DNA of 64,000 nucleotides from Streptomyces toxytricini (GCF_014649915.1 NZ_BMTY01000017.1:67227-131226), one strand, 5' to 3'. Counted from the stretch's first letter, positions 45,408-56,345 are shown. Numbers and translations: made by a program. The notes: generated by a model from the sequence alone, not told the origin.

Positions 45408-46565
45408 TCAGCGGGGGAAGGAGTGGGACGCGTACTGCGCCGCGGCCGGGTCGAAGGTCAGGGCTATGTGGGTTGCTATCGAGTTGACGTCGCGCCAGAT
45501 CCGCTGGAGCGGGCTGTCGGAGGTCTGGCCGGAGGTCCCGGCGGTGGCGAACAGCCGGTTCACCGCGTTCACCAGCAGCTCGGTGGCCATGGCGTAGTCG
45601 CGGACGTTGCGGGAGGTCTCCTCGGCCGTGATGCGCGCGCCGCCGTCGGCGAGGCGAGCGGCCCGTTCCAGCAGCAGCGCGGCGGCGTCGATCTCGCCGG
45701 CGCTGCGGGCCAGGACCGCTTCGTACGTGCTCCGGGACGGGCCCGGAACCCCCGGTCGGCCGGCGCCGCGCTCCAGCCGCTGCACGGTGTCGCCGGTCCA
45801 CAGCCGCAGCGCCTGGCGCGCGGCGCCGAGGGCGATCGGCGCGCAGGAGAGCCCGTTGACCGCCTGAATGGGAACGGTGTGGCAGTCCGCGTCGGAAGCG
45901 AGGGGCAGTCCGTCGAAGAGGCGCTGCCGCTCGGTGCTGCGCCACTCCGGCACGAACACCTCTTCGGCGATCAGGGTGTTGCTGCCGGTGCCGCGCATGC
46001 CCGAGCCGGTCCAGGTGTCCTTGACGGCGTAGTCGGCGCGGGGCAGGGCGAACAGCCGCGCCGGCGGCGGCCCCGGCGGGGTGCTCCCGTCGCCCGGTAC
46101 GACGGCGCAGAGCACGGCCCAGTCGGAGTGGTCGACGCCGCTGATGTACGCCCAGGAGCCGGACACGCTCCAACCGCCGGGCACCGGAACGGCCTTGCCG
46201 GCGGGGGAGAGGGAGCCCACCACGAACGCGTCGGGCCCCTCGCCCCATATCTCGGCGTGCGCCTCGCGCGGCAGGCAGGCCGCCATCCGCGCCAGACTCG
46301 ACGCGACGGAGGCGCACCACGCGGTCGCGGCGCAGCCCTCGGCCACGGTGGCGACGGCGGCGTTGAACTCCTCGAACGTGCCCTCCGTCCCGCCGAACGG
46401 TGCGGGGACGAAGTGCCGGGCGAATCCCGTCCGCAGCATGCGCTCCACGACGTCGGGTGCCAGGCGGCGCTGGTCCTCGGCGTCGGGGGCGTGGCGGCGG
46501 GCCAGTTCGGCCAGTTCCGCCGAACGGGCCACCAGTCCGGTCCCCCGGCCAGTCTGAGTGTGCAT
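45408..46565 (-). CDS. Acyl-CoA-dehydrogenase-fold flavoprotein (two-component monooxygenase-like)
   Basis: A 385-residue protein with the acyl-CoA dehydrogenase fold (VPAPFGGTEGTFEEFNAAVA, GCAATAWCASVASSLARM, GGWSVSGSWAYISGVDHSDW, GMRGTGSNTLIAEEVFVP). The catalytic Glu of true dehydrogenases is not evident, and the overall pattern fits group D flavin-dependent hydroxylases such as HsaA or the naphthocyclinone hydroxylase NcnH. Such enzymes use reduced flavin from a reductase, and one is encoded at 42032-42535. It marks the right edge of the accessory island. Confidence 0.88.
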   Translation of the reverse strand: MHTQTGRGTGLVARSAELAELARRHAPDAEDQRRLAPDVVERMLRTGFARHFVPAPFGGTEGTFEEFNAAVATVAEGCAATAWCASVASSLARMAACLPREAHAEIWGEGPDAFVVGSLSPAGKAVPVPGGWSVSGSWAYISGVDHSDWAVLCAVVPGDGSTPPGPPPARLFALPRADYAVKDTWTGSGMRGTGSNTLIAEEVFVPEWRSTERQRLFDGLPLASDADCHTVPIQAVNGLSCAPIALGAARQALRLWTGDTVQRLERGAGRPGVPGPSRSTYEAVLARSAGEIDAAALLLERAARLADGGARITAEETSRNVRDYAMATELLVNAVNRLFATAGTSGQTSDSPLQRIWRDVNSIATHIALTFDPAAAQYASHSFPR

Positions 46566-46825
46566 CCCTGCCTCCTACTCGGCGCCGATGATCGGAGCGG
46601 ACCATGGCACAGCCCGGTGGACCACCGCTCGGATCGTCCTCGAGCCGTCCATGACCGCTCCACCGCCCCGAAAGGAGTGGTCGCGGCCGTGCCCCCTCGC
46701 CATGGGACCGGAGGCCGGCCCTTTCGCGCCACCCCTGTGGAAATTGAAGGATCAAAATCTCGCTGGCCAAGGAGAGTTATCCACAGGGCTTTCGGGAGCG
46801 GCGCCGGCCGCGGGACCTTCGGGGC
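46566..46825. other. Divergent intergenic region at the island's right edge
   Basis: 260 bases separating the minus-strand flavoprotein from the conserved DUF4192 gene. An AT-richer segment (about 46740-46785) may hold the DUF4192 promoter. No repeat, tRNA or integrase remnant marking an insertion point was seen. Confidence 0.45.
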
Positions 46826-48076
46826 ATGACGAACGACCACGCATCCCGCACCCCGTCGCACGAGCCGTCCGCCCGCCCGCCGGGAGACCCCGCCCCGCCG
46901 CGGGTCACCCTGCGCAGCCCGGGCGAACTCGCCGACGCGCTGCCGTACATGCTCGGCTTCCACCCCACCGACTCCCTCGTGATGGTCGCCGTGCACGGCG
47001 AGGGCGGCCGCTTCGGCGGCCGGCTCCGGCTCGGCATCCCCCCGGCCCCGGCCGAATGGGAGGACACCGCCCGGCAGGTCGCCGAGTGCCTGGTCCACGG
47101 CAGCGAGCGGCGCGGCCGCCGGCCCGACGGCATCATCCTGTTCCTCTGCCAGGACCCGGTGCCGGGAGACAGCGCCCAGCGGGTCATGACCCGGCTGCGG
47201 CCCCTCGCCCATCGGATCCGGCTGGCCTGCGGGACACTTGAGGTGCCGGTTCTCGAAGCGGTGTGCATCTCGGGCGGCCGCTACTGGTCCTACTGCTGCC
47301 CCGACGAGCGCTGCTGCCCCGCCGAAGGCCTCCCCCTCGCCGCCCCCGGCACCTCCGTGGCGGCGGCGGCCGCCACCTTCGCCGGACTGAGGATCCGCGG
47401 TTCCCTGCGGGAGTTGGAGGCCGGGCTCTCCCCGCTCCGCGGCCCCCTGGCCCGGGAGATGGAACAGGCCCTCGACCGGGCCGCAGCCGCCCTCGTGCCG
47501 AAGATCCTCGACGGGGCCACCAGGGAGCAGGTCGGCGCCGAGACCGTCACCCTGGCCCGAACCCTCCTCCGGCGCCTCGCCCTCGCCCCGCCGGCCGAGG
47601 GCGGCCCCTGCGCAGACGACTGGGACGACGCCCTCCTCGGCCACGACGAGGCCGCCTCCGTCATCCTCGGCCTCCAGGACCGGGAGACCAGGGACATTGC
47701 GGCCGAGTGGATGGAGGACGACGAATCGGCGGCCGCCCTGCGCCTGTGGCGCGCCCTCGCCAGGCGCTGCGTCGGCGCCTACGGGGAGCACGCGGCGGCC
47801 CCCCTCACCCTCGCGGGCTGGATCTCCTGGTCCGCAGGCGACGAGCCGACAGCCCGCATCGCCCTCGGCCTCGCACTCCGCGCCGACGCCGACTACCGCT
47901 TCGCCCAACTCCTCCACCACGCCTGCAACGAGGGCATCGACCCGGAGGGCCTGAGGGCCTGCCTGCGCGCCGAACGCAGGCGCAGGAACCCACGCCGCCC
48001 GACGGCCGCCGAAACCACCCGGCCGCCCGGCCGCCGCACCCACACCCACCGCCGCCGGAAGGGAACGGACCGATGA
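46826..48076 (+). CDS. DUF4192 domain-containing protein
   Basis: A 416-residue actinobacterial protein of unknown function. The N-terminal signature LRSPGELADALPYMLGF...DSLVMVAVHG is typical, and the C-terminal part (LTLAGWISWSAGDEPTARIA, ALRADADYRFAQLLHHA) is also conserved. It has no signal peptide or membrane segment, and a basic Arg/His/Pro tail. It appears to be the first conserved chromosomal gene after the island. Confidence 0.92.
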   Translation: MTNDHASRTPSHEPSARPPGDPAPPRVTLRSPGELADALPYMLGFHPTDSLVMVAVHGEGGRFGGRLRLGIPPAPAEWEDTARQVAECLVHGSERRGRRPDGIILFLCQDPVPGDSAQRVMTRLRPLAHRIRLACGTLEVPVLEAVCISGGRYWSYCCPDERCCPAEGLPLAAPGTSVAAAAATFAGLRIRGSLRELEAGLSPLRGPLAREMEQALDRAAAALVPKILDGATREQVGAETVTLARTLLRRLALAPPAEGGPCADDWDDALLGHDEAASVILGLQDRETRDIAAEWMEDDESAAALRLWRALARRCVGAYGEHAAAPLTLAGWISWSAGDEPTARIALGLALRADADYRFAQLLHHACNEGIDPEGLRACLRAERRRRNPRRPTAAETTRPPGRRTHTHRRRKGTDR

Positions 48077-48540
48077 CCCACCGCCCGCCCCACCAGCCGA
48101 CCCTCCCACCGAAACGGATCCCGCGTAAGCCAATGTCGCAGGCAGACGGCACGACCAGCCCCTCCCACCCCGCCGCAACACACCGCCGCCGCACCCACCC
48201 CGGTCCAGGCTGCTCCTACCCGGTCCGGCGCGCCCCGCATCCGGGTACGGTCCCGTGCTCCGGCAACGCCGTCCGGACGTCCCGCTCCACTCCCGCACGC
48301 GACCGGTCTGTGCGCCCCGACCGCACCCGCCCCGAACCCGGGGCGGGCTGCCGGGAGCCACGTGGCGGGGCGGCCGCGCCTGACGCCGGGCGGGCTGCTC
48401 GTGCAGGGTTGCGCCCCGTCGGAGAGGGCCGGGGCGTGACCCGGGTGGGGGCGGGGGCGTTCCCCAGGAGGGTGGCGGGGGCCCGGCCGCGCCGCCGCCG
48501 AGAACCGACCGGAGCGCAGACAGTCCACACGAGGCGACCC
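48077..48540. other. Intergenic region, no gene recognised
   Basis: 464 bases between the DUF4192 gene and the debranching-like gene. The plus frame is open throughout, but it is Arg/Pro/Thr-rich and lacks a start signal or conserved look. It likely contains the promoter of the downstream gene. Confidence 0.5.
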
Positions 48541-50508
48541 ATGGCCCACCCCGCACTGCCCGCCCCCCGGCCCGAACTGCCGCCCGTGCACGGCGCGGTC
48601 ATCTGCGTCTCGGCGCCCTGCCTGGTGATCTCGCCCGAACACGGCCAGCTCACCGGGCGGGGCATGGAAGGGATCTACCGCTCGGGGCGGCGGCTGCTCT
48701 CCCGCTGCGTGCTGCGTGTCGCCGGCCGGGAGCCGGTGGCCGTCCAGGGCCGCAGCACCGGGGCGGACCGGGCCGTGTTCACCGCGGCCGTCCGCACCGG
48801 CGCCGAGGCCGGCCCCGACCCGGACATCGGCGTCGAGCGCGTGCGGCACGCCGACGGCACGGAGCGGATCGTCCTCCGCAGCTTCAACGCCCGGCCTGTG
48901 CGCCTGCCCGTGGAGGTGCTCCTCGGCACCGACCTCGCCGACCTCGCCGCCGTCGCCGCCGGCCGGGCCGGGCCCGAACTGCCGGCCGGGGTGCATGCCG
49001 CCGGCCTGCGCTGGAGTACGGGCGACGCCCAGGCCGTCACCACCGCCGACCCCGCCCCCGACGACGCGCTCGCCTCCGCAGGGCTGCTGCGCTGGCAGCT
49101 CGACCTGCAACCGGGGGAGTCCCGCACCATCGAGCTGCGCACCACGCAGTCCCGCACCGCACGGGCCCCGGCCGGGCAGGTGGCCAACCCCCTGGCCGAC
49201 GCCCGGGCCGAGTGCGACGACCCGCGCGCCGAAGCGTGGTTCCGGAGCAGCGCCGCCGACCTCGGCGCCCTCCTGCTGCGGGACCGGGAGGAGCCGGCCG
49301 ACGCCTTCGCCGCCGCCGGTGCGCCCTGGCGGCTCGGGCTCGCCCCCGCGGAATCCCTCTGGGCGGCGAGGATGGCCCTGCCCCTCGGCACCGGGCTTGC
49401 CGCGGCCACCCTGCGCACCCTCGCCCGCACCCAGACCGGCGGCCGCGGGCCGGACACCGGGAAGATCCCGGGGCCGCTGCGCGGCGCCGGGCCGCAGCTG
49501 CCGCCCGGCTGCACCGGCACCGAGGCCACCCTCGCCTTCCCCGCGGTCCTCGCCGAGGCGCGTCGCTGGGGACTGCCCGATCCGGAGGTCGAACCGCTGC
49601 TCCCCGCGGCCGAGCGGTGCCTGGACTGGCTGCGCGCCTCCCTCGACGAGGACGGCTTCCTCCCCGACCCCGACCCCGGGCCGCGCCGCTGCGAAACCCA
49701 GGCCCACGCCCATCGGGCCGCCCTGCTCGGGGCCGACCTGCTCGACGCGTACGGCCGGCCCGGCGGACCGCAGTGGCGGGAGTGGGCGGCCGCCCTGCGG
49801 GACCGCTTCCGGCAGCGGTTCTGGATCGACGGCCCGGACGGCGGCCGGCCCGCCGCCGCGCTCCACCCGGACGGCCGGCCGCTGCCCCGGCTGACCGGAG
49901 CCGCCGCCCACCTCCTCGACACCGGCCTGCTCGGCGGGGGCCGGCTCGCCCCCGGCCTGCTCGACCCGGTCCGCACCGAGCAGCTCGCCCGGCTGCTCGG
50001 AGCCCCCGCCATGGACTGCGGATGGGGGCTGCGGAGCATGGCCGTACGGGAGCCCGGGCACAACCCGTTCGGCCACCGCTCCGGCGCGGTGCGGCCCCAC
50101 GAGAGCGCCGTCGCCGTCGCCGGACTCGCCCAGGCCGGCTTCGAGAAGGAGGCCGCCGCCCTCCTGGGGGGCCTGCTCGACGCGGCCGAGGGCTTCGGGT
50201 ACCGGCTGCCCGAGATGTACGCCGCCGACCAGCGCACGGCGGGCAGCGCCCCCCTCCCGCACCCAGCGGCCTGCCGCCCCGCCGCGGTCGCCGCAGCCGC
50301 CGGGATCCACGCGCTCACGGCGGCCGCAGGGATCCGCCCCGACGCCCCGGCCGGCACCGTCGCGGTCGCCCCCCTGCCCGGCGCGCCGCTCGGCGCGCTG
50401 CGCCTGTCCGGCCTGCGGGTGGCGGGCGAGCCCTTCGCCGTCCGCGTCAGCCGCCTCGGCCTCGGCATGGTGGAGGAGGCGGCGGATGCGCTCCAACTCG
50501 GCGGGTAG
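48541..50508 (+). CDS. Glycogen-debranching-enzyme-like protein
   Basis: A 655-residue protein with the bacterial debranching layout: an N-terminal beta-sandwich (residues about 15-220; GMEGIYRSGRRLLSRCVLRV, TTQSRTARAP) and an alpha/alpha-toroid (about 260-640; LPPGCTGTEATLAFPAVL, CGWGLRSMAV). In related amylo-1,6-glucosidase proteins the late segment reads (H)RGSVWPHDNAL; here it is HRSGAVRPHESAV, with Trp to Arg and Asp to Glu changes. Catalysis may thus be altered or lost. The ATG has GAGG upstream and is family-typical. Confidence 0.82.
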   Translation: MAHPALPAPRPELPPVHGAVICVSAPCLVISPEHGQLTGRGMEGIYRSGRRLLSRCVLRVAGREPVAVQGRSTGADRAVFTAAVRTGAEAGPDPDIGVERVRHADGTERIVLRSFNARPVRLPVEVLLGTDLADLAAVAAGRAGPELPAGVHAAGLRWSTGDAQAVTTADPAPDDALASAGLLRWQLDLQPGESRTIELRTTQSRTARAPAGQVANPLADARAECDDPRAEAWFRSSAADLGALLLRDREEPADAFAAAGAPWRLGLAPAESLWAARMALPLGTGLAAATLRTLARTQTGGRGPDTGKIPGPLRGAGPQLPPGCTGTEATLAFPAVLAEARRWGLPDPEVEPLLPAAERCLDWLRASLDEDGFLPDPDPGPRRCETQAHAHRAALLGADLLDAYGRPGGPQWREWAAALRDRFRQRFWIDGPDGGRPAAALHPDGRPLPRLTGAAAHLLDTGLLGGGRLAPGLLDPVRTEQLARLLGAPAMDCGWGLRSMAVREPGHNPFGHRSGAVRPHESAVAVAGLAQAGFEKEAAALLGGLLDAAEGFGYRLPEMYAADQRTAGSAPLPHPAACRPAAVAAAAGIHALTAAAGIRPDAPAGTVAVAPLPGAPLGALRLSGLRVAGEPFAVRVSRLGLGMVEEAADALQLGG

Positions 50509-50567
50509 GCCGGTCAGCGCCGACGGCTTCCGGGTCTTTGCCCTCCGGATCTTCAAAGCGCTGTTTA

Positions 50568-50582
50568 TCGTCAGGAAGACGA
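50568..50582. promoter_or_regulatory. Inverted repeat upstream of Nudix regulator gene
   Basis: TCGTC-AGGAA-GACGA inside an AT-rich stretch (GTTTATCG...GACTATGA) 14 bases before the start codon; position suits autoregulation by the NrtR-like protein. Confidence 0.45.
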
Positions 50583-50595
50583 CTATGATCGCGGC

Positions 50596-51342
50596 ATGTC
50601 TCCCTACGACCCGTCGGCCTTTCCGCCGTTCGCCGTCACCGTCGACCTGGTCGTCCTCACCGTGCGACGCCACGCCCTCTGCGCGCTGGTCGTCCGGCGC
50701 GGCGAGCAGCCGTTCCAGGGGCGCTGGGCCCTGCCCGGCGGCTTCGTGCGCGGAGACGAGGACCTGGGCGCCGCGGCCGCCCGCGAACTCGCCGAGGAAA
50801 CCGGCCTGTGCGCCCACGATCCCGCGGAGCCCGGCGCCGGCAACGGTGCGCACCTGGAGCAGCTGGCCACGTACGGGGACCCGAAGCGGGATCCGCGGAT
50901 GCGCGTGGTCAGCGTGGCCCACCTCGTCCTCGCCCCCGACCTGCCCGCGCCCCGCGCCGGAGGCGACGCCAACAGTGCGCGCTGGGCCCCCGTCGACGAG
51001 CTGCTCGCCGCCGAGGACGAGCCGGGCGCCGGGCTCGCCTTCGACCACGCCACCATCCTCGCGGACGGGGTCGAACGCGCCCGCTCGAAGATCGAATACT
51101 CCTCGCTGGCCACCGCGTTCTGCCCGCCCGAGTTCACCGTGGGCGAACTGCGCCGGGTCTACGAGGCGGTGTGGGGCGTGGCCCTCGACCCCCGCAACTT
51201 CCATCGCAAGGTCACCGGCACCCCCGGCTTCCTGGTGCCCGCCGGGGGGACGACGACCCGTCAGGGGGGCAGGCCGGCGCAGCTGTTCCGGGCCGGCGGG
51301 GCCACCCTGCTCAATCCACCGATGCTCCGCCCGGAGGCCTGA
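50596..51342 (+). CDS. Nudix hydrolase with C-terminal winged helix (NrtR-like)
   Basis: A 248-residue protein. The Nudix box is GGFVRGDEDLGAAAARE plus LAEETGL (about residues 48-71), and the C-terminal winged helix is PEFTVGELRRVYEAVWG followed by NFHRKVTGTPGFLVP (about 178-215). This combination is that of NrtR, which senses ADP-ribose and represses NAD-biosynthesis genes. An inverted repeat just upstream is a candidate operator. Whether the Nudix part still hydrolyses ADP-ribose cannot be told; the box is intact. Confidence 0.9.
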   Translation: MSPYDPSAFPPFAVTVDLVVLTVRRHALCALVVRRGEQPFQGRWALPGGFVRGDEDLGAAAARELAEETGLCAHDPAEPGAGNGAHLEQLATYGDPKRDPRMRVVSVAHLVLAPDLPAPRAGGDANSARWAPVDELLAAEDEPGAGLAFDHATILADGVERARSKIEYSSLATAFCPPEFTVGELRRVYEAVWGVALDPRNFHRKVTGTPGFLVPAGGTTTRQGGRPAQLFRAGGATLLNPPMLRPEA

Positions 51343-51474
51343 CGCCCCAGTCGGCGGCAGCGCCGACACGGCGCCGCATCAGGTGTCCATTACGGGGCAA
51401 ACCGGGCATATCGCGTTACCTTGCGGGGGTACCCACCCTGCCGCAGAGCGGTCACACCCCCCGCGAGGGAAGCG

Positions 51475-53316
51475 ATGCTCCAGGCCATCGGACTCACCAG
51501 CCGCCCCCGTCGACACCTCCCGCCGCTCGTCGACGACCTCACCTTCGAGGCCCGACCCGGCGCCGTCACCGCCCTCCTGGGCGACGAGGGCTCGGGCAAG
51601 ACCACCGCCCTGCGGCTGATGTTGGAACTCGAACCGGGCCGGGGCGTGACCTACTTCCGCGGGCGCCCGCTCCACCGGATCCCGCATCCGAGCCGCGAGG
51701 TCGGGGTGCTGCTCGGCGACGTCCCCGGCAACCCCGCGCGGACGGTCCGCGGCCAGCTGCGGATGCTGTGCGCGGCCGCCGGGGTGCCCGCCGCGCGGGC
51801 CGACGCCGTGCTGGAGGTCGTCGGCATCGCGGGGCTCCGCGACGAACGCCTCGGCTCCCTCTCCCTCGGCATGGACCGTCGGGTGGCCCTGGCCGCCGCC
51901 CTGCTCGCCGACCCCTGCACCCTGCTCCTCGACCAGCCCTGCGCCGGGCTCTCCCCCCGCGACCGCGGCTGGATGCACACCCTCCTGCGCGGACACGCCG
52001 CCCTCGGCGGGGCGGTCCTGTTCACCACCGACGACGCGAAGGAGGCCGCCCGCAGCGCGGACCGCGTCGTGAGCATCGACCGGGGCCGGCTCGTCGCCGA
52101 CCAGGACGCAGCCGAATTCGCCCGGACCCGGCTGCGGCCGCGGGTCGCCGTACGCACCCCGCACGCCGCCCGCCTGGCCGACGTCCTCAACCGCGAAGCC
52201 CGCGCCGGGCAGCGCCCGGTGGAGATCGTCGAGGAGGCCGGCAACCGCCTGGCCGTCTTCGGCAGCAGCTGCGCGGAGGTCGGGGAGGCGGCGTTCCGCC
52301 ACGGGGTGCTCGTCCACCAGCTCGCCGACGAGACCGGCGACACCCGCGAGCCCGCGGCCGCCGTCCCGGCCGCCCGCACCGGATCCGGCGGCGGCGACGC
52401 GACCGCCGCCCCCGCCACCCAGGCGGCCGGCCCGGCCACGGCAGCGGCCGGTGCCGCCGGTGCCGACGCAGGCCGACCCGCCGCGGCAGCGGCGGGCACC
52501 TGGCCCGGAGCCGACCGCCGGCCCGCCTCCGCGGTGCGCCGCGTCGGCGGCCCGCTGCGCCCCCTGCGCTACGAGCTGCTGCGCGTCTTCGGCACCGCCG
52601 CACCCGCCCTGACCGCCGCCGCCGTCGTCTGCGTCTCCGCGGTCCTCGCCGTGCTCCTGGCCCGCGCCGGCCACGGCCCCCGGCACCGGGTGCTCGCCGG
52701 CTGGCCGGAGCTGCTGCCGCTGCCTCCCGCCGCCCTCGGCGCCGGCCTGCTCGGAGCCCTCGCCTTCGGTGAGGAGTACCGCTACCCGGCACTCGCCGCG
52801 GACCGCGGCACCGTACCGCGCCGGCTCGGCCTGCTCGCCGCCAAGCTCGGCGTCGGCGCCGCGCTCGCCCTCGGCCTCGGCGCCCTCGCCGTCGCCGGGG
52901 ACGCCGCCGCGGTGCAGCTCGTCTTCGGCGGCGGCCCGCTGCGCACCCCCGAGCACTGGGCCGTGCCCGCGGCCAGCTGGGCCGGCCTCCTCGTCGGCTG
53001 CGCCTGGGCGGGGATCCTGGCCTCCGGCGTCTTCCGGTCGGCGACCGCCGGAATCGCCGCCGTGCTGGCCGTCCCGGTCGGCGTGGTGCCGCTGCTGCGG
53101 GAGGTGCTGCACGGCCCGTCCGCGTACCCCGTCGCCGGCCTGGCGGCCCGGCTGCGCTCCCTCGCCTGGGCCCAGTGGCCCCCGGAGGCGGACCGCATGG
53201 TCACCGGGGCCCTCCGGGTGATGGCCCAACCCGTGGGTGCGGCTCTGGCTTTGTCGCTGATGGTCCTGTTGTGCGCCTATGGGTTCACCGGACTGCGCAG
53301 CCGTGTCCGATGGTGA
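51475..53316 (+). CDS. ABC transporter ATPase-permease fusion with degenerate ATPase motifs
   Basis: A 613-residue protein. Residues 1-230 are an ABC ATPase with intact Walker A (GDEGSGKTT, 36-44). The Walker B is LLLDQP (Asp153-Gln154), replacing the catalytic Glu by Gln; the usual switch His is replaced by Asp (LFTTDDAKEA), the Q-loop Gln is missing (VLLGDVPGN), and the signature reads LSLGMDRR instead of LSGGQ. An Ala/Pro linker follows (about 290-345), then about six membrane segments (360-613). GAGGGA precedes the ATG. It may bind ATP but hydrolyse it slowly. The family is common in Streptomyces beside the sigma-factor region. Confidence 0.85.
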   Translation: MLQAIGLTSRPRRHLPPLVDDLTFEARPGAVTALLGDEGSGKTTALRLMLELEPGRGVTYFRGRPLHRIPHPSREVGVLLGDVPGNPARTVRGQLRMLCAAAGVPAARADAVLEVVGIAGLRDERLGSLSLGMDRRVALAAALLADPCTLLLDQPCAGLSPRDRGWMHTLLRGHAALGGAVLFTTDDAKEAARSADRVVSIDRGRLVADQDAAEFARTRLRPRVAVRTPHAARLADVLNREARAGQRPVEIVEEAGNRLAVFGSSCAEVGEAAFRHGVLVHQLADETGDTREPAAAVPAARTGSGGGDATAAPATQAAGPATAAAGAAGADAGRPAAAAAGTWPGADRRPASAVRRVGGPLRPLRYELLRVFGTAAPALTAAAVVCVSAVLAVLLARAGHGPRHRVLAGWPELLPLPPAALGAGLLGALAFGEEYRYPALAADRGTVPRRLGLLAAKLGVGAALALGLGALAVAGDAAAVQLVFGGGPLRTPEHWAVPAASWAGLLVGCAWAGILASGVFRSATAGIAAVLAVPVGVVPLLREVLHGPSAYPVAGLAARLRSLAWAQWPPEADRMVTGALRVMAQPVGAALALSLMVLLCAYGFTGLRSRVRW

Positions 53317-53507
53317 CCGCTTGGCGGTCGGGCACGCCCGCCCTCCGACCGGAAGCGCCCACTACACGTGAACGGGACCGCAACTCCCCGTAAACGGCCC
53401 GGTTCTTTACGATAAGTCGTCAATTGCGCAGGTGGCGCCGATCACCCTTTCGTGTGCTTTTCAGCAAAGACCTCAAGGGTCCTCGGGGCGCGGCCGACAA
53501 AGGATTC

Positions 53508-54395
53508 GTGAGTACCCTTGTGCACACCATGATGACCGCCGCCCGCCATGCCGACTCCGGCCTCGTCGGCCCGGGCGAACTCGACCGCTACCCGTATGCG
53601 GAGACCCCCGGGGCCGACCGCGTCGCCACACCCCACTGGGAGGGTGCCGACGTCGAGTTGGGCCGTGTCGGCCGGCGCGCTGCGGGCAGCCGCGGCCGCG
53701 GCCTGCACGGCCAACTCGTCCAGCAGCTCGGGCAGATGATCGTCTCCGGCGACCTCGGGGCGGACCGCCCCCTCGTCCCCGAGGAGATCGGCCAGCGCTT
53801 CGAGGTCTCCCGCACGGTGGTCCGCGAATCGCTGCGCGTGCTGGAGGCCAAGGGCCTCGTCAGCGCCCGCCCCAACGTCGGCACGCGGGTCCGGCCGGTG
53901 GCCGACTGGAACCTCCTCGACCCCGACATCATCGAGTGGCGGGCCTTCGGCCCCCAGCGCGACGACCAGCGCCGCGAGCTCAACGAGCTCCGCTGGACCA
54001 TCGAGCCGCTCGCCGCCCGCCTCGCCGCCGGCCACGGCCGCGCCGACGTCCAGCAGCGCCTCGCAGACATGGTCGAGATCATGGGGCACGCCCTCGGCCA
54101 GGGCGACGCGATCACCTTCGCGCGCGCCGACAACGAGTTCCACGGCCTCCTCATCCAGGTCGCAGGCAACCGCATGCTGGAGCACCTCTCCGGCATCGTC
54201 TCCGCCGCGCTCCAGGTCTCCGGAAGCGCGACGACCACCTGCGACCGCCCGAGCGAGGCGTGCGTCGCCCACCACGCCCGGATCGTCGAGGCGCTCGCCG
54301 CAGGGGACGCCGCGGGAGCCGAGGGCGCCATGCGCCAGCTGCTGACCGTCCACCCCGAGGTCGAGCGCGTGGTGCCCGCCCCGCGCGAGCACTGA
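53508..54395 (+). CDS. FadR/GntR-family transcriptional regulator
   Basis: A 295-residue regulator. The winged helix (about 60-130: GLHGQLVQQLGQMIVSGDL, LVPEEIGQRFEVSRTVVRESL, VSARPNVGTRVRP) is followed by an FCD effector domain (about 155-285; ELRWTIEPLAARLAAGHG, ADNEFHGLLIQVAGNRML, HARIVEALAAGDAAGAE) that binds a metal and an organic acid. The GTG start (VSTLVHTMMTAARHADSG) has AAAGGA upstream and matches the N-terminus I recall for this protein next to hrdB; longer in-frame starts exist. Confidence 0.9.
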   Translation: MSTLVHTMMTAARHADSGLVGPGELDRYPYAETPGADRVATPHWEGADVELGRVGRRAAGSRGRGLHGQLVQQLGQMIVSGDLGADRPLVPEEIGQRFEVSRTVVRESLRVLEAKGLVSARPNVGTRVRPVADWNLLDPDIIEWRAFGPQRDDQRRELNELRWTIEPLAARLAAGHGRADVQQRLADMVEIMGHALGQGDAITFARADNEFHGLLIQVAGNRMLEHLSGIVSAALQVSGSATTTCDRPSEACVAHHARIVEALAAGDAAGAEGAMRQLLTVHPEVERVVPAPREH

Positions 54396-54430
54396 GCGGC
54401 GGCGGACGGGAGGCGCGGAGGTACTCGCAC

Positions 54431-54462
54431 GTGTCGCCGGGCCCGGCCGGGTCCGGCGACAC
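54431..54462 (+). terminator. Hairpin terminator after the FadR-type gene
   Basis: Stem GTGTCGCCGG / CCGGCGACAC with an internal CCCGG/CCGGG helix. Confidence 0.75.
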
Positions 54463-54563
54463 CCGTGTGGGAGGCCCCCCGGCGCACCCCCGGCCGGCGC
54501 CGGACCGCGGCCCGCTGCGGGCGTGTGACCACGGCCACGAATTTTTGGGCGTAACGCTCTGCG

Positions 54564-54580
54564 AGGTCACGCGATGACCT
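54564..54580. promoter_or_regulatory. Palindrome upstream of hrdB
   Basis: Perfect AGGTCA-N5-TGACCT about 170 bases before the hrdB start, beside the AT-rich promoter-like tract. Confidence 0.5.
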
Positions 54581-54747
54581 AGAGAGGTGATGGCCGACGG
54601 AGGGAACAGCAGCCCTTGCGGGTGCTGTGAAGCTCCCCGGCCCCTGCCCGCGCCCCCGGCCCATCCCCAGTCGGTGGTCGTCGGCTCCGGTCCAGCACCA
54701 CCCGGTCCGGGGTCGGAAGCCGTTCCCATCGTTCCGAGAGGTTGTTC

Positions 54748-56322
<1,575 letters not shown>

Positions 56323-56345
56323 GCACTGCGGCCGCGCCGCCCGCC

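Larger units (their letters stand above)
54396..54747 (+). promoter_or_regulatory. hrdB upstream region with terminator and palindrome
   Basis: 352 bases. It begins with a terminator hairpin (54431-54462). It continues with a perfect palindrome AGGTCA-CGCGA-TGACCT (54564-54580) next to an AT-rich tract (GAATTTTTGGGCGTAAC), and then a long leader. It should contain the hrdB promoters. Confidence 0.6.

Noticed and set aside
48073..48540. Possible extra gene starting at the ATGA overlap with the DUF4192 stop
   Set aside because: It is in frame with and would simply extend the debranching-like gene by a basic, low-complexity stretch; no separate stop or conserved sequence.
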